This document shows positions 6,602 through 12,685 of a stretch of 12,685 nt of DNA, piece after piece. The notes beneath the pieces were generated by a model that saw nothing but the letters and a program-made list of their open reading frames with translations, was not told the DNA's origin and searched no databases. Position 1 is the first letter of the stretch. Every line of letters begins with the position of its first letter. The stretch lies in the NCBI GenBank assembly GCA_003451645.1, contig DMER01000014.1:7005-19689 (forward strand), given 5' to 3'. The position numbers were made by a program, and so were the translations under genes. This DNA is from Alphaproteobacteria bacterium. GTDB taxonomy: Bacteria > Pseudomonadota > Alphaproteobacteria > Micropepsales > Micropepsaceae.

Positions 6602-7420
6602 CTACTCCGCATACCAAACGATTTGATGGGTGGTGCACAGCAGCGCCCCGTCATGCGACCAGAGCTGCGCACTCTGATCATGGAAATTGTCGCGGAAGAC
6701 GGAGGAATCGACCGAACACAAAAGGGCCTGGTCGCCTTGGGCCGCAAGCATGTCAGCCGTGCAATGAAAATGGGTGGTTAGCGCTACCGTGCCCATGGCG
6801 GGAAAGGTGTTGCGAACCTGCAGCATGCGCACAATGAACGCATCGCTCATGCAAGTAAGGCCTTCGAAATCGAGAGGCCGGGGCACCGCATGCCGCATGT
6901 AGACTAGGGAATGCGCGCTGCGCGGCGGCACGAAGGGCGGCTCACCGAGGGCGGGGTAGTTCTGCGTCACAAAGCGGAAGTCATATTGTGTGGCCCAACC
7001 CTTCCAGTTGCCGGTGTCAAAGGGTTGGACCTCGCTATACGGGGGTGCCGCAGGCATGCCGACCGGCGCATGGCCCCAGCTATCTTGGCGGGCGGCAAGG
7101 GCGATCATGGCACTGGCGGTAACCTTGCCGCCCTGGTCCATCTCCACCGCCCAATGCTGGAGTGTCCGGCCGCGGCGGATATCCCGTACGCGGATGGTAA
7201 AGGGCCCTGGCGAGACGGCCGCCGTATAGTGGACCGTGATGGACACGGGCGAGCCTTGCGCCTTCTCATTGCTTAGGACCGCGCGCATCAGGAGCGCGGC
7301 GGTAATGCCGCCAAACTGGCCATTGAAATTGGCGAAGGCGGGCGAGGTTTCGCCGAGGTACACACCATCGCCTTGGCTCACGAGGGTGATGGCAGCATCA
7401 AAGTCATTGATATTGGTCAT
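6602..7420 (-). CDS. Acyl-CoA thioesterase-like protein (TesB-type double hotdog)
   Basis: Probable hydrolase of acyl-CoA thioesters in the cytoplasm. The 272-residue product has the two-hotdog layout of TesB-like proteins: an N-terminal hotdog (about 1-112, with NGQFGGITAALLMRAV at 33-48 and SITVHYTAAVSPGPF) and a C-terminal hotdog (about 130-270, with MSDAFIVRML and TVALTTHFH). Asp193, Thr215/Thr216 and Gln266 lie where the TesB catalytic Asp-Thr-Gln triad is expected, but this is an alignment by eye. ATG 7420 is chosen because family members start close to a DFDAA-like helix; ATG 7435 in the same frame is nearly as good and ATG 7501 is unlikely. It is followed six bases later by the helix-turn-helix gene and lies divergent to the Rieske oxygenase. 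The natural acyl substrate cannot be inferred. Confidence 0.8.
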   Translation of the reverse strand: MTNINDFDAAITLVSQGDGVYLGETSPAFANFNGQFGGITAALLMRAVLSNEKAQGSPVSITVHYTAAVSPGPFTIRVRDIRRGRTLQHWAVEMDQGGKVTASAMIALAARQDSWGHAPVGMPAAPPYSEVQPFDTGNWKGWATQYDFRFVTQNYPALGEPPFVPPRSAHSLVYMRHAVPRPLDFEGLTCMSDAFIVRMLQVRNTFPAMGTVALTTHFHCTADMLAAQGDQALLCSVDSSVFRDNFHDQSAQLWSHDGALLCTTHQIVWYAE

Positions 7421-7510
7421 TGCAGGGCCGTCCATGTGATTGCGAATAGACGGCACCAAAGCCCATCCAGACGCCGCCGTCCACACTACCTGCATGCCCA
7501 ATCGAAACCC

Positions 7511-7527
7511 TTGCCAGAGACCGGCAA
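7511..7527. promoter_or_regulatory. Inverted repeat TTGCC-N7-GGCAA upstream of the Rieske gene
   Basis: A perfect five-base inverted repeat (7511-7515 and 7523-7527) separated by seven bases lies 18 bases before the oxygenase ATG, in the only spacer between the divergent thioesterase and oxygenase genes. Its size and placement suit a dimeric repressor or activator. The small helix-turn-helix protein nearby is one candidate regulator, but no direct evidence links them, and five-base arms can occur by chance. Confidence 0.3.
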
Positions 7528-7545
7528 ACTAGGCAGCTTCAGCCC

Positions 7546-8571
7546 ATGTTCCTGAAGAACCTTTGGTATTTCGCCCTGCCCTCTCGCGCAGTGCCCCCGG
7601 GACGCATGACGCCCAAGGAGTTCCTGGGCGAACCGGTCATGTTTGCCCGCGACCTGCAAGGCCAAGTCTTTGCCTTCCGCGATTTGTGCCCGCATCGCGG
7701 CGTGCCCTTGTCAGCGGGCAAATTGGTCGAAGGCACGGTCGAGTGCCCCTATCATGGCTGGCGCTTCAAGCCCTCGGGCCAATGCCACCATATCCCCTCC
7801 CTCGTCAGCGGGCAGGACCTCGACCCCGGCAAGATCAGTGTGCGGACATATCCGGTCTCCGAGAGCAATGGCCTGATCTGGGTCTATATCGCCGAACAGC
7901 CGGGCGAGGCACCCAAGGTGCCAGCCCCTGCGCTGGACTTGCCCCCCGGGGCACGGCCCCGAATGCAGGAAATGCAATTGTTCCCTTGCGAACTCGACAG
8001 TGCGGTAGTGGGCCTGATGGACCCGGCGCATGGGCCCTTCGTGCACAAATCCTGGTGGTGGCGCTCCACAAAGTCGATGTATGAGAAAGCCAAGGACTAT
8101 GCGCCTGTCGAACGCGGCTTCACGATGGTGGCGCACAAGCCCTCGCGCAATTCGACGATCTATCATTTGCTGGGCGGTGACCTGACGACGGAGATCGCGT
8201 TCCACCTGCCCGGCATTCGCATTGAGACGATCAAGGCGGGCAAGAACCAAATCTTGTCGCTTACGACCTGCACACCCGTGGATGCGACCAAGACGGAAGT
8301 CACGCAGACGTTCTTCTGGAACATTGGCTGGCTGTGGGCGATCAGGCCGTTCTTCCGGCCAATGGCGAGCGCCTTTCTGGCGCAGGACCGCCATATGGTG
8401 ACCCTGCAGCAGGAGGCCGCGCGCTTTCAGCCCCGTCAGATGCTGATCCAGGACGCGGACACGCCCGCCATTTGGTATTTCCGGCTCAAGAAGGAATGGG
8501 CCACCGCCCTGGAGGAAGGCCGCACCTTTGACAATCCGGTCAAGCCGGTGACCTTGCGCTGGCGCAGCTAA
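7546..8571 (+). CDS. Rieske non-heme iron oxygenase, terminal oxygenase subunit
   Basis: Oxygenase that uses a Rieske [2Fe-2S] cluster and a mononuclear iron to hydroxylate or demethylate a substrate, fed by a separate reductase. The 341-residue product has the Rieske ligands Cys48 and His50 (CPHRG) and Cys67 and His70 (CPYHGW). The catalytic domain shows MDPAHGPFVH with candidate iron ligands His162 and His167, bridging Asp159, and a third ligand Asp281 in AQDRHMVTLQQE. This places it with single-component-type alpha subunits (VanA/PaO-like), not with classic naphthalene dioxygenase. The substrate is unknown. No ferredoxin, reductase or beta subunit gene is nearby, so electrons must come from elsewhere. 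ATG 7546 starts directly at the conserved FLKNLWYFA block. The stop lies two bases from the stop of the convergent rhomboid gene. Confidence 0.92.
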   Translation: MFLKNLWYFALPSRAVPPGRMTPKEFLGEPVMFARDLQGQVFAFRDLCPHRGVPLSAGKLVEGTVECPYHGWRFKPSGQCHHIPSLVSGQDLDPGKISVRTYPVSESNGLIWVYIAEQPGEAPKVPAPALDLPPGARPRMQEMQLFPCELDSAVVGLMDPAHGPFVHKSWWWRSTKSMYEKAKDYAPVERGFTMVAHKPSRNSTIYHLLGGDLTTEIAFHLPGIRIETIKAGKNQILSLTTCTPVDATKTEVTQTFFWNIGWLWAIRPFFRPMASAFLAQDRHMVTLQQEAARFQPRQMLIQDADTPAIWYFRLKKEWATALEEGRTFDNPVKPVTLRWRS

Positions 8572-8573
8572 GA

Positions 8574-9275
8574 TTAGCCCTGCACAGGCCCGCCACCGCC
8601 GAACAAGGGCACGCTCGCGCGCTTGAAGACGACCACCAGGATCAATCCGGCGGCAAAGCCGCCCAAATGCGCCCACCACGCGGTGCCGTCATTGACGCCG
8701 GTGAAGATAAAGAACAGCTGCATCGCCAGCCAGGCACCAATCACCCAATAGGCCGCGAGCTTCAGCGGCAAGCGGAACAAGACCAGCACCCAAATCCGCA
8801 CGCGCGGATAGAGCATCAAATAGGCCCCTATGACGCCAGCCGTGGCCCCCGAAGCGCCGATGAGAGGGGCGGCACTCTCGGCATGAAAATAGGCATGCGC
8901 CAGACCGGCCGCGATGCCTGACAAGAGGTAGAACAGGGTGAAACTGATCGGTCCCATGGCGTCCTCCACATTGTCGCCAAAGACCCACAGAAACAGCATG
9001 TTGCCGATTAAATGCATCCAATCGCCATGCAGGAACATATAGGTCACGAGCGTGTATTCGGCTGGCAGTGATCCGGTGCTGGCAGGTAAGGCCGCAGGCG
9101 CAAACAAGGCATTGGGCACGAGGCCGCCCTGCATGGCGGACATCATGATCCCCTCATCCCCCAGCGACAGCTGATAGAGGAAAGCCAGAACGTTGAGGAT
9201 GATCAAAGTAAAGGTCGCGAACTGAAACGGGATGAAGCGCAGCGCATTGCTGTCGTGCAGCGGTACAAACACCAT
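8574..9275 (-). CDS. Rhomboid-family intramembrane serine protease
   Basis: Membrane protease cleaving transmembrane segments of other proteins. The 233-residue product has about six hydrophobic helices and the full catalytic set: HxxxxHxxxN at 83-92 (H83, H88, N92) in the oxyanion helix, GASGATAG with nucleophile Ser142, and WWAHLGGFAAG with catalytic His203. The N-terminus FVPLHDSNALRFIPFQF is the conserved start of the alphaproteobacterial group, supporting ATG 9275; the ribosome-binding site is weak (a GGGGG run about 14 bases upstream). It is last in a minus-strand run after the cobalamin adenosyltransferase, 88 bases away. The C-terminal tail after the last helix is short and glycine-rich. 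Its substrate is unknown. Confidence 0.93.
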   Translation of the reverse strand: MVFVPLHDSNALRFIPFQFATFTLIILNVLAFLYQLSLGDEGIMMSAMQGGLVPNALFAPAALPASTGSLPAEYTLVTYMFLHGDWMHLIGNMLFLWVFGDNVEDAMGPISFTLFYLLSGIAAGLAHAYFHAESAAPLIGASGATAGVIGAYLMLYPRVRIWVLVLFRLPLKLAAYWVIGAWLAMQLFFIFTGVNDGTAWWAHLGGFAAGLILVVVFKRASVPLFGGGGPVQG

Positions 9276-9363
9276 TTAGGCCGAGCCCCCATCACCGATC
9301 GCGCGGACAGTTCCGCTGTTTGGCCTTGACCATATCTGCACCGCCGCCACGCGTCCAGACGCG

Positions 9364-9933
9364 CTACTTCCGGTTTGCCCCAGGGGTCCAAAGGACATCG
9401 CCCGGACCCTTCAGATTGGCAAAGCGGGCCGCGACAAACAGAAAGTCTGACAAACGGTTGGCATAGGTGATCGCGAACGGATTGACGGGCTCCTTGGCCG
9501 CAAGCGCCACCATCAGCCGCTCCGCCCTGCGGCAAACTGTCCGGGCGACGTGGAGATGCGCGGCGCACGCCGTTCCGCCAGGCAGGATGAATGACCGCAA
9601 GGGCGTCAAATGCCCATTCATCTGGTCAATTTCGTGCTCCAGGCGCGTCGTTTGCGCCTCCACCATCCGCAAGGGCTCGTAAGGCGGCGGCTCGGGCGTT
9701 TCGGGCAAACACAAATCGGCGCCCAGATCGAACATGTCGTTCTGTATGCGGCCCAGCATCCCGTCGAGCTCGGCAAAGGCGGTCAGCCGCGCCACGCCGA
9801 TGACGGAGTTCGCCTCATCGACCGTGCCATAGGCCTCGATCCGCAGGTCGTTCTTGGGCACCCGCACGCCGGAGCCCAGCGCCGTATCCCCTTTGTCGCC
9901 AGTCTTGGTGTAAATCCTGTTCAGTACAACCAT
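9364..9933 (-). CDS. PduO-type cob(I)alamin adenosyltransferase
   Basis: Transfers the adenosyl group of ATP to cob(I)alamin to make adenosylcobalamin, the cofactor of enzymes such as methylmalonyl-CoA mutase. The 189-residue product has the family length and motifs: N-terminal ATP-binding YTKTGDKGDTAL (8-19), RIEAYGTVDEANSVIG (31-46), PGGTACAAHLHVARTVCRRAER (118-139) with the conserved Arg131, Arg135 and Glu138 positions, and NRLSDFLFVAARFAN (159-173). Soluble trimer expected. ATG 9933 precedes the conserved block by eight residues. The gap to the upstream twin-transmembrane gene is four bases, so they are cotranscribed; this pairing is common in alphaproteobacteria, where electron-transfer-flavoprotein genes often follow. 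Here a rhomboid gene follows instead. No other cobalamin gene is in the window. Confidence 0.94.
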   Translation of the reverse strand: MVVLNRIYTKTGDKGDTALGSGVRVPKNDLRIEAYGTVDEANSVIGVARLTAFAELDGMLGRIQNDMFDLGADLCLPETPEPPPYEPLRMVEAQTTRLEHEIDQMNGHLTPLRSFILPGGTACAAHLHVARTVCRRAERLMVALAAKEPVNPFAITYANRLSDFLFVAARFANLKGPGDVLWTPGANRK

Positions 9934-9937
9934 CAGC

Positions 9938-10138
9938 CTAGCGCCCCGAAATATAGAGAACGGCCATGATGACCACGATTGCCGCGAATTGCAGCACCAC
10001 GCGCAACCGCATCAATTTGTTGGAATAGCTACGGGCGAAGTCCCCGCCGCGCAGCAGGCTATAGAGCCCGATCATGAGGACGACGGCAACCGCGGCGGTG
10101 GCGATCCCGACCAATACGCTTCCTAGACTTCCTGCCAT
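9938..10138 (-). CDS. Twin-transmembrane small protein (HIG1-like)
   Basis: A 66-residue membrane protein with two hydrophobic helices (about 7-29 and 47-63) joined by a polar turn, RGGDFARSYSNKLMRLRVVLQ, which resembles the conserved turn of the HIG1/twin-transmembrane small protein family. Mitochondrial HIG1 proteins associate with respiratory complexes; a similar role in bacteria is only a suggestion. ATG 10138 is preferred over the in-frame ATG 10165 because AGGGAG lies about ten bases upstream and the first helix follows directly. It sits four bases before the cobalamin adenosyltransferase and 77 bases after the DUF433 gene on the same strand. Confidence 0.85.
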   Translation of the reverse strand: MAGSLGSVLVGIATAAVAVVLMIGLYSLLRGGDFARSYSNKLMRLRVVLQFAAIVVIMAVLYISGR

Positions 10139-10215
10139 GGGCCGCGGCTCCCTGCGCGATTGCAATGATCAGCGATATTGCGCGTCAGGCCACCTCGATC
10201 AAGCCCTGCCCGCCA

Positions 10216-10458
10216 TTAAGCCGCAGGAGTGACGGCAATAGCATGAGCCGGCGCGTTAACCGCCAATGCGGCGCAGGCGAGGCTGGCTGTGATGTCCTCG
10301 CGCTCAAGGTATGGAAAGTCTTCCAGAATTTGCTCGGGCGCCATACCGCCAGCCATCATGTCGAGAATATCCATGACGCGGATGCGCATGACGCGGATGC
10401 AGGGTTTTCCCCCGCCTTTGCCCTCTTCAACGGTGATGCGCTCCCGCAGGTCAGTCAG
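10216..10458 (-). CDS. DUF433-family protein with probable CTG start
   Basis: Reading the minus strand gives an 80-residue product that clearly fits the DUF433 family (small HTH proteins, VapB-like antitoxins): TDLRERITVEEGKGGGKPCI (2-21) then DILDMMAGGMAPEQILEDFPYLEREDI (30-56). Family members typically begin M-x-D-x-R-x-x-I-T, which places the start at a CTG at 10458. No in-frame ATG, GTG or TTG lies between the upstream stop (10498-10500) and the conserved domain. The CTG overlaps the TGA of the membrane-protein gene as CTGA, mimicking the usual ATGA coupling. The normal glycine of the IRG motif is valine here, within a 15-base-period repeat. DUF433 genes usually pair with a DUF5615 PIN-like toxin, but none is adjacent. 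Either translated from CTG by coupling, or a decaying orphan antitoxin. Confidence 0.7.
   Translation of the reverse strand: MTDLRERITVEEGKGGGKPCIRVMRIRVMDILDMMAGGMAPEQILEDFPYLEREDITASLACAALAVNAPAHAIAVTPAA
10372..10400. repeat. 14-base direct repeat with 15-base period inside the DUF433 gene
   Basis: CATGACGCGGATGC occurs at 10372-10385 and again at 10387-10400, one base apart. The 15-base period keeps the reading frame and encodes the pattern IRVM-R-IRVM-D (residues 21-30). The length of this segment equals that of normal family members, so this is not a simple insertion. Confidence 0.85.
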
Positions 10459-11420
10459 GCCGCTTGCGGCCGCGGGCCAGCGCCCAGGGCCTTCTCCTTA
10501 AGCTCCTGGAATTTGCGCGAGAGTTGCTGCAGGCGGCCATCCCACACCGGATCGGGAACTTGGCCCTCGATCTTCTTGAAATAGACCTGCATGAGGCATG
10601 CGATGGCCAGCGGCTCGAGGAAGGCCGCCTTGAAGCTGAAGGCAAAGATGGCGGCAATGATAATGCCCCAGGCGGTCCATGCACCGGGGAGGATCGCCGC
10701 CAAAGCCAAAGCCGGGGCCAGCACGACGATGAAAATGATCAGCGTCATGACATACATGACCAGCGTGACCGAAATGGCGTTCTTCACAAAGGACCAGTAA
10801 TTCTGCGCGAACAAGACAAGACCGTCGCGGCCCGTGGCGTAGGGGTTTTCCGTCCGCAAGCGGAACATATACCCTAGGATCAACTCGTCCACATAAGTGA
10901 GCGACACGCGCACGACCGAATTGACGAACTTCAAGACCGTATCGATCCCCGGCACGGGCAAGAAGGAGCCGATAGCCTGCACGGTGCCTGTGATCGCACC
11001 AACCACGCCTTTGACGAGCTGGTCGATGGCGAAGAGGACGGAAGCCTCCGCAAAGCGCTCCCGTACCATGGCTTGGGCGTAGTCGATCTGGCCGCGGCCA
11101 TTCGGGATCGCGCGGCCATCCAGCAATTCCACCATCACGGCGATATGTCCGGCCTTGACGAGATAGAGGATGTATTCGCGCACCCAATAGAGAACCGCCG
11201 AGATGAGACCAAAGCCGGCAATGCCGCCCCAGGCCGTATAGGTGGTCCCTGCATCAGGATCGGAGGAGAGGTAATGCAAAAGCCAGCCGGTGCCCGCGCC
11301 CGTACCTACGGCCAGCAAGTAGCCGAGCGCAATGCCGAAATAGACAATCATGCGAAAGGCGATGAACGGCCAGGTCTTGATCAGAATTCCAATGGCCTTG
11401 GAGAGATTGAAGTCCCACAT
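10455..11420 (-). CDS. Conserved uncharacterised multi-pass membrane protein
   Basis: I recognise no functional family. The 321-residue product has about six hydrophobic segments (roughly 18-40, 63-88, 128-152, 212-236, 238-262 and 266-280), a first segment preceded by MWDFNLSKAIGILIKTW, and a charged C-terminal tail (282-321) with a short amphipathic helix (LQQLSRKFQELKEKAL). Loops contain a PVPGID turn and a RLRTENPYATGRDG stretch. ATG 11420 is chosen because AGAGG lies eight bases upstream and the downstream sequence is coherent; ATG 11453 would add an arginine-rich tail. No enzyme motif is visible, so a structural, channel-like or transporter-accessory role is open. The stop overlaps the CTG of the DUF433 gene, so the two are coupled. 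The DUF218 gene lies 89 bases upstream. Confidence 0.85.
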   Translation of the reverse strand: MWDFNLSKAIGILIKTWPFIAFRMIVYFGIALGYLLAVGTGAGTGWLLHYLSSDPDAGTTYTAWGGIAGFGLISAVLYWVREYILYLVKAGHIAVMVELLDGRAIPNGRGQIDYAQAMVRERFAEASVLFAIDQLVKGVVGAITGTVQAIGSFLPVPGIDTVLKFVNSVVRVSLTYVDELILGYMFRLRTENPYATGRDGLVLFAQNYWSFVKNAISVTLVMYVMTLIIFIVVLAPALALAAILPGAWTAWGIIIAAIFAFSFKAAFLEPLAIACLMQVYFKKIEGQVPDPVWDGRLQQLSRKFQELKEKALGAGPRPQAA

Positions 11421-11509
11421 GCGCGCGGCCTCTTGACGACTCAGACGCCGCACATTGCATGGGGAACGGTTAAGACTTCAAGGACAGGACCCAGTTCAAC
11501 TATCTGACG

Positions 11510-12289
11510 TTAGGGAGAAGGAAAAAGTGCGTCCGTCTCGCCCATCACCCAATAGGCGGCAAGTCCCACGACCTCTTTCAACGCAATATCCGTGTATCCA
11601 AGCCCCTGAACAACGGTCCTGAATGGTCCATAATCGCTGCTGGTTCCTGTTGTGTGGTAGTCGACCGGATAGGCGATCGGGTCAAAGCCCTGTTTGCGGA
11701 AAACGCCCATCGCGCGGGGCATGTGCGAGGCAGAAGTCACCAACAACCAGCGTTCTCCGGGCTGCGGCAGCACCATGGCACGCGTGAAGCGTCCATTCTC
11801 GATCGTGTTGCGCGACGCGCCTTCGACCATGATGCGTGAGGGGTCAATACCTAGAGTGGTAGCGAACCTCCGCGCCGTCTCGGCCTCGGACACCGGCGCG
11901 CCGCCGCCGGTGTAGATCACCTTGGCCAACGGATAGCGCCTTGCCAGATCGGCCATCGCAATGACGCGCTCGCCGGCGCTGTTGATGCTCAATTGTTGAC
12001 GAGCCGTGGTGATCCCGGTTTCCAAGCCTCCGCCTAAGACAATGATCCCGGCCACTGGCTGCCCGTCATGACGATAAGGAGGAAACCGCTCCTCAAGCCG
12101 GCGCATGACCGTGTTGGGAAAGGGCGACACGCCGAAGGCAAGCAAAAGCACAAGGCCCACGGCGATAAGCCTACGGCCAGTCCGCGCATAACGCGTCAGG
12201 GTCAGCAACGCTCCCAGGATGAAGGCGATGAAGAGCACCGCAGAGGGCGCCGCGAGGGCCCAAAACGCCTTTGAAATCCAGAAAAACAT
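11510..12289 (-). CDS. DUF218/YdcF-like (ElyC-type) membrane-anchored protein
   Basis: The 259-residue product has two N-terminal membrane helices (about 8-30 and 40-58) followed by a DUF218 domain (about 78-255) that should face the periplasm. Family landmarks are GIIVLGGG (81-88), AGERVIAMADLARRYP (105-120), KVIYTGGG (123-130), DPSRIMVEGASRNTIENG (149-166) and LVTSASHMPRAM (183-194). The architecture with two helices is that of ElyC/SanA-type envelope proteins, which affect peptidoglycan and envelope integrity; the reaction is not established. ATG 12289 is preferred over 12319 because a GGCGGGGG run sits just upstream and the helix follows at once. It is first in the minus-strand run and divergent from the secreted TolB-like gene, with a 111-base spacer holding both promoters. 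Confidence 0.9.
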   Translation of the reverse strand: MFFWISKAFWALAAPSAVLFIAFILGALLTLTRYARTGRRLIAVGLVLLLAFGVSPFPNTVMRRLEERFPPYRHDGQPVAGIIVLGGGLETGITTARQQLSINSAGERVIAMADLARRYPLAKVIYTGGGAPVSEAETARRFATTLGIDPSRIMVEGASRNTIENGRFTRAMVLPQPGERWLLVTSASHMPRAMGVFRKQGFDPIAYPVDYHTTGTSSDYGPFRTVVQGLGYTDIALKEVVGLAAYWVMGETDALFPSP

Positions 12290-12400
12290 GACGCCCCCGC
12301 CGTGCACTGCCGAACTCACCAGGGTTTGCAGTTTTTAGCACTGGGATGCAAGGGTGGCAGCGTTTAACCTTTGGTGCTTGGACTGAAGGGTCCGAATTTT

Positions 12401-12685
12401 ATGACAGATCCACGAATGCTGATCCCGCGCAAGGGCGCCAAAGCCGCGCTCATTCTGTTGATATGGGCCTTGCTGCCCAGCGCGTTCCCGGCGCGGGCAG
12501 AGTTTGGCACACCCTCCCCCGTCGCCGTTGATGGATATGCTGGCCATCTGATGGAGCCGTTCATATCCTGCGACGGCAAGGTCCTGCTCTTCAACAACCT
12601 GAATGAGCCCTCGGAAAACACCGAGCTGCATTGGGCCGAGCGCGTGTCGGCTGCGCGCTTCCGCTATCGGGGCAAGGTCGAGGGG
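12401..12685 (+). CDS. Secreted TolB/PD40-like protein, 5' part only
   Basis: Only the first 95 codons are inside the window. Residues 1-33 form a Sec signal peptide: basic start (RKGAK), hydrophobic core (AALILLIWALLPSAF) and an ARA cleavage site before Glu34. The mature part contains a PD40-type beta-propeller blade, EPFISCDGKVLLFNN (52-66), followed by ELHWAERVSAARF, as in periplasmic TolB-like proteins. Final function cannot be told from the fragment. ATG 12401 has GAAGGG ten bases upstream (12385-12390); ATG 12416 in frame is an alternative. It is divergent from the DUF218 gene. The residue composition of the visible part fits its G/C-rich neighbours. Confidence 0.8.
   Translation, partial: MTDPRMLIPRKGAKAALILLIWALLPSAFPARAEFGTPSPVAVDGYAGHLMEPFISCDGKVLLFNNLNEPSENTELHWAERVSAARFRYRGKVEG

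Noticed and set aside
7711..8679. Minus-strand open frame of 322 codons opposite the Rieske oxygenase
   Set aside because: Arginine-rich shadow crossing the end of two real genes; the plus strand has all Rieske ligands.
10165..10584. Plus-strand open frame of 139 codons between the small membrane gene and the large membrane gene
   Set aside because: Its translation is histidine/aspartate-rich noise; the opposite strand encodes the DUF433 protein over most of these bases.
1..12685. CRISPR array, tRNA, rRNA, insertion sequence or integrase
   Set aside because: No regularly spaced repeat units, no cloverleaf-like sequence with CCA-end context, and no transposase or recombinase motif were seen on either strand.

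Overview
The window looks like chromosomal DNA from a high-GC alphaproteobacterium. Pointers are an alphaproteobacterial-type PhaR regulator of polyhydroxyalkanoate storage, a twin-transmembrane small protein next to a PduO-type cobalamin adenosyltransferase, a POT peptide transporter with a long loop insertion, and strong G/C bias at third codon positions in most genes. I cannot name the order or genus from sequence alone. No rRNA, tRNA, CRISPR array, transposase or prophage structural gene is visible.

Layout. Bases 1-343 are non-coding: a G/C-rich hairpin, then a TGC-rich stretch upstream of phaR (344-931, +). Ten bases after phaR lies a two-gene cassette of different base usage: an FRG-domain protein (942-1700, +) and an unrecognised 125-residue protein (1701-2078, +) whose ATG abuts the previous TGA. 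Its end interlocks with a convergent PAS-GGDEF-EAL protein (3874-2075, -). A small hypothetical gene (3957-4277, +), apparently preceded by a tiny leader peptide, converges on a POT-family transporter (6097-4283, -). Next come an acyl-CoA thioesterase-like gene and a small helix-turn-helix gene in one operon (7420-6254, -), divergent from a Rieske non-heme iron oxygenase (7546-8571, +). The Rieske gene converges within two bases on a minus-strand run: DUF218/YdcF-like protein (12289-11510), conserved membrane protein (11420-10455), a DUF433 protein that seems to start at CTG (10458-10216), twin-transmembrane protein (10138-9938), cob(I)alamin adenosyltransferase (9933-9364) and rhomboid protease (9275-8574). 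At the right edge a secreted TolB/PD40-like protein begins (12401, +) and runs out of the window.

How the genes relate. Most are housekeeping or peripheral metabolism: storage regulation, c-di-GMP turnover, peptide uptake, cofactor maturation, envelope and membrane functions. The accessory part is the FRG cassette between phaR and the EAL gene, the best candidate for a poorly described system. The best candidate for a missed gene is the DUF433 coding sequence, which lacks an ATG/GTG/TTG start, overlaps the upstream stop as CTGA, and has no DUF5615 toxin partner beside it.
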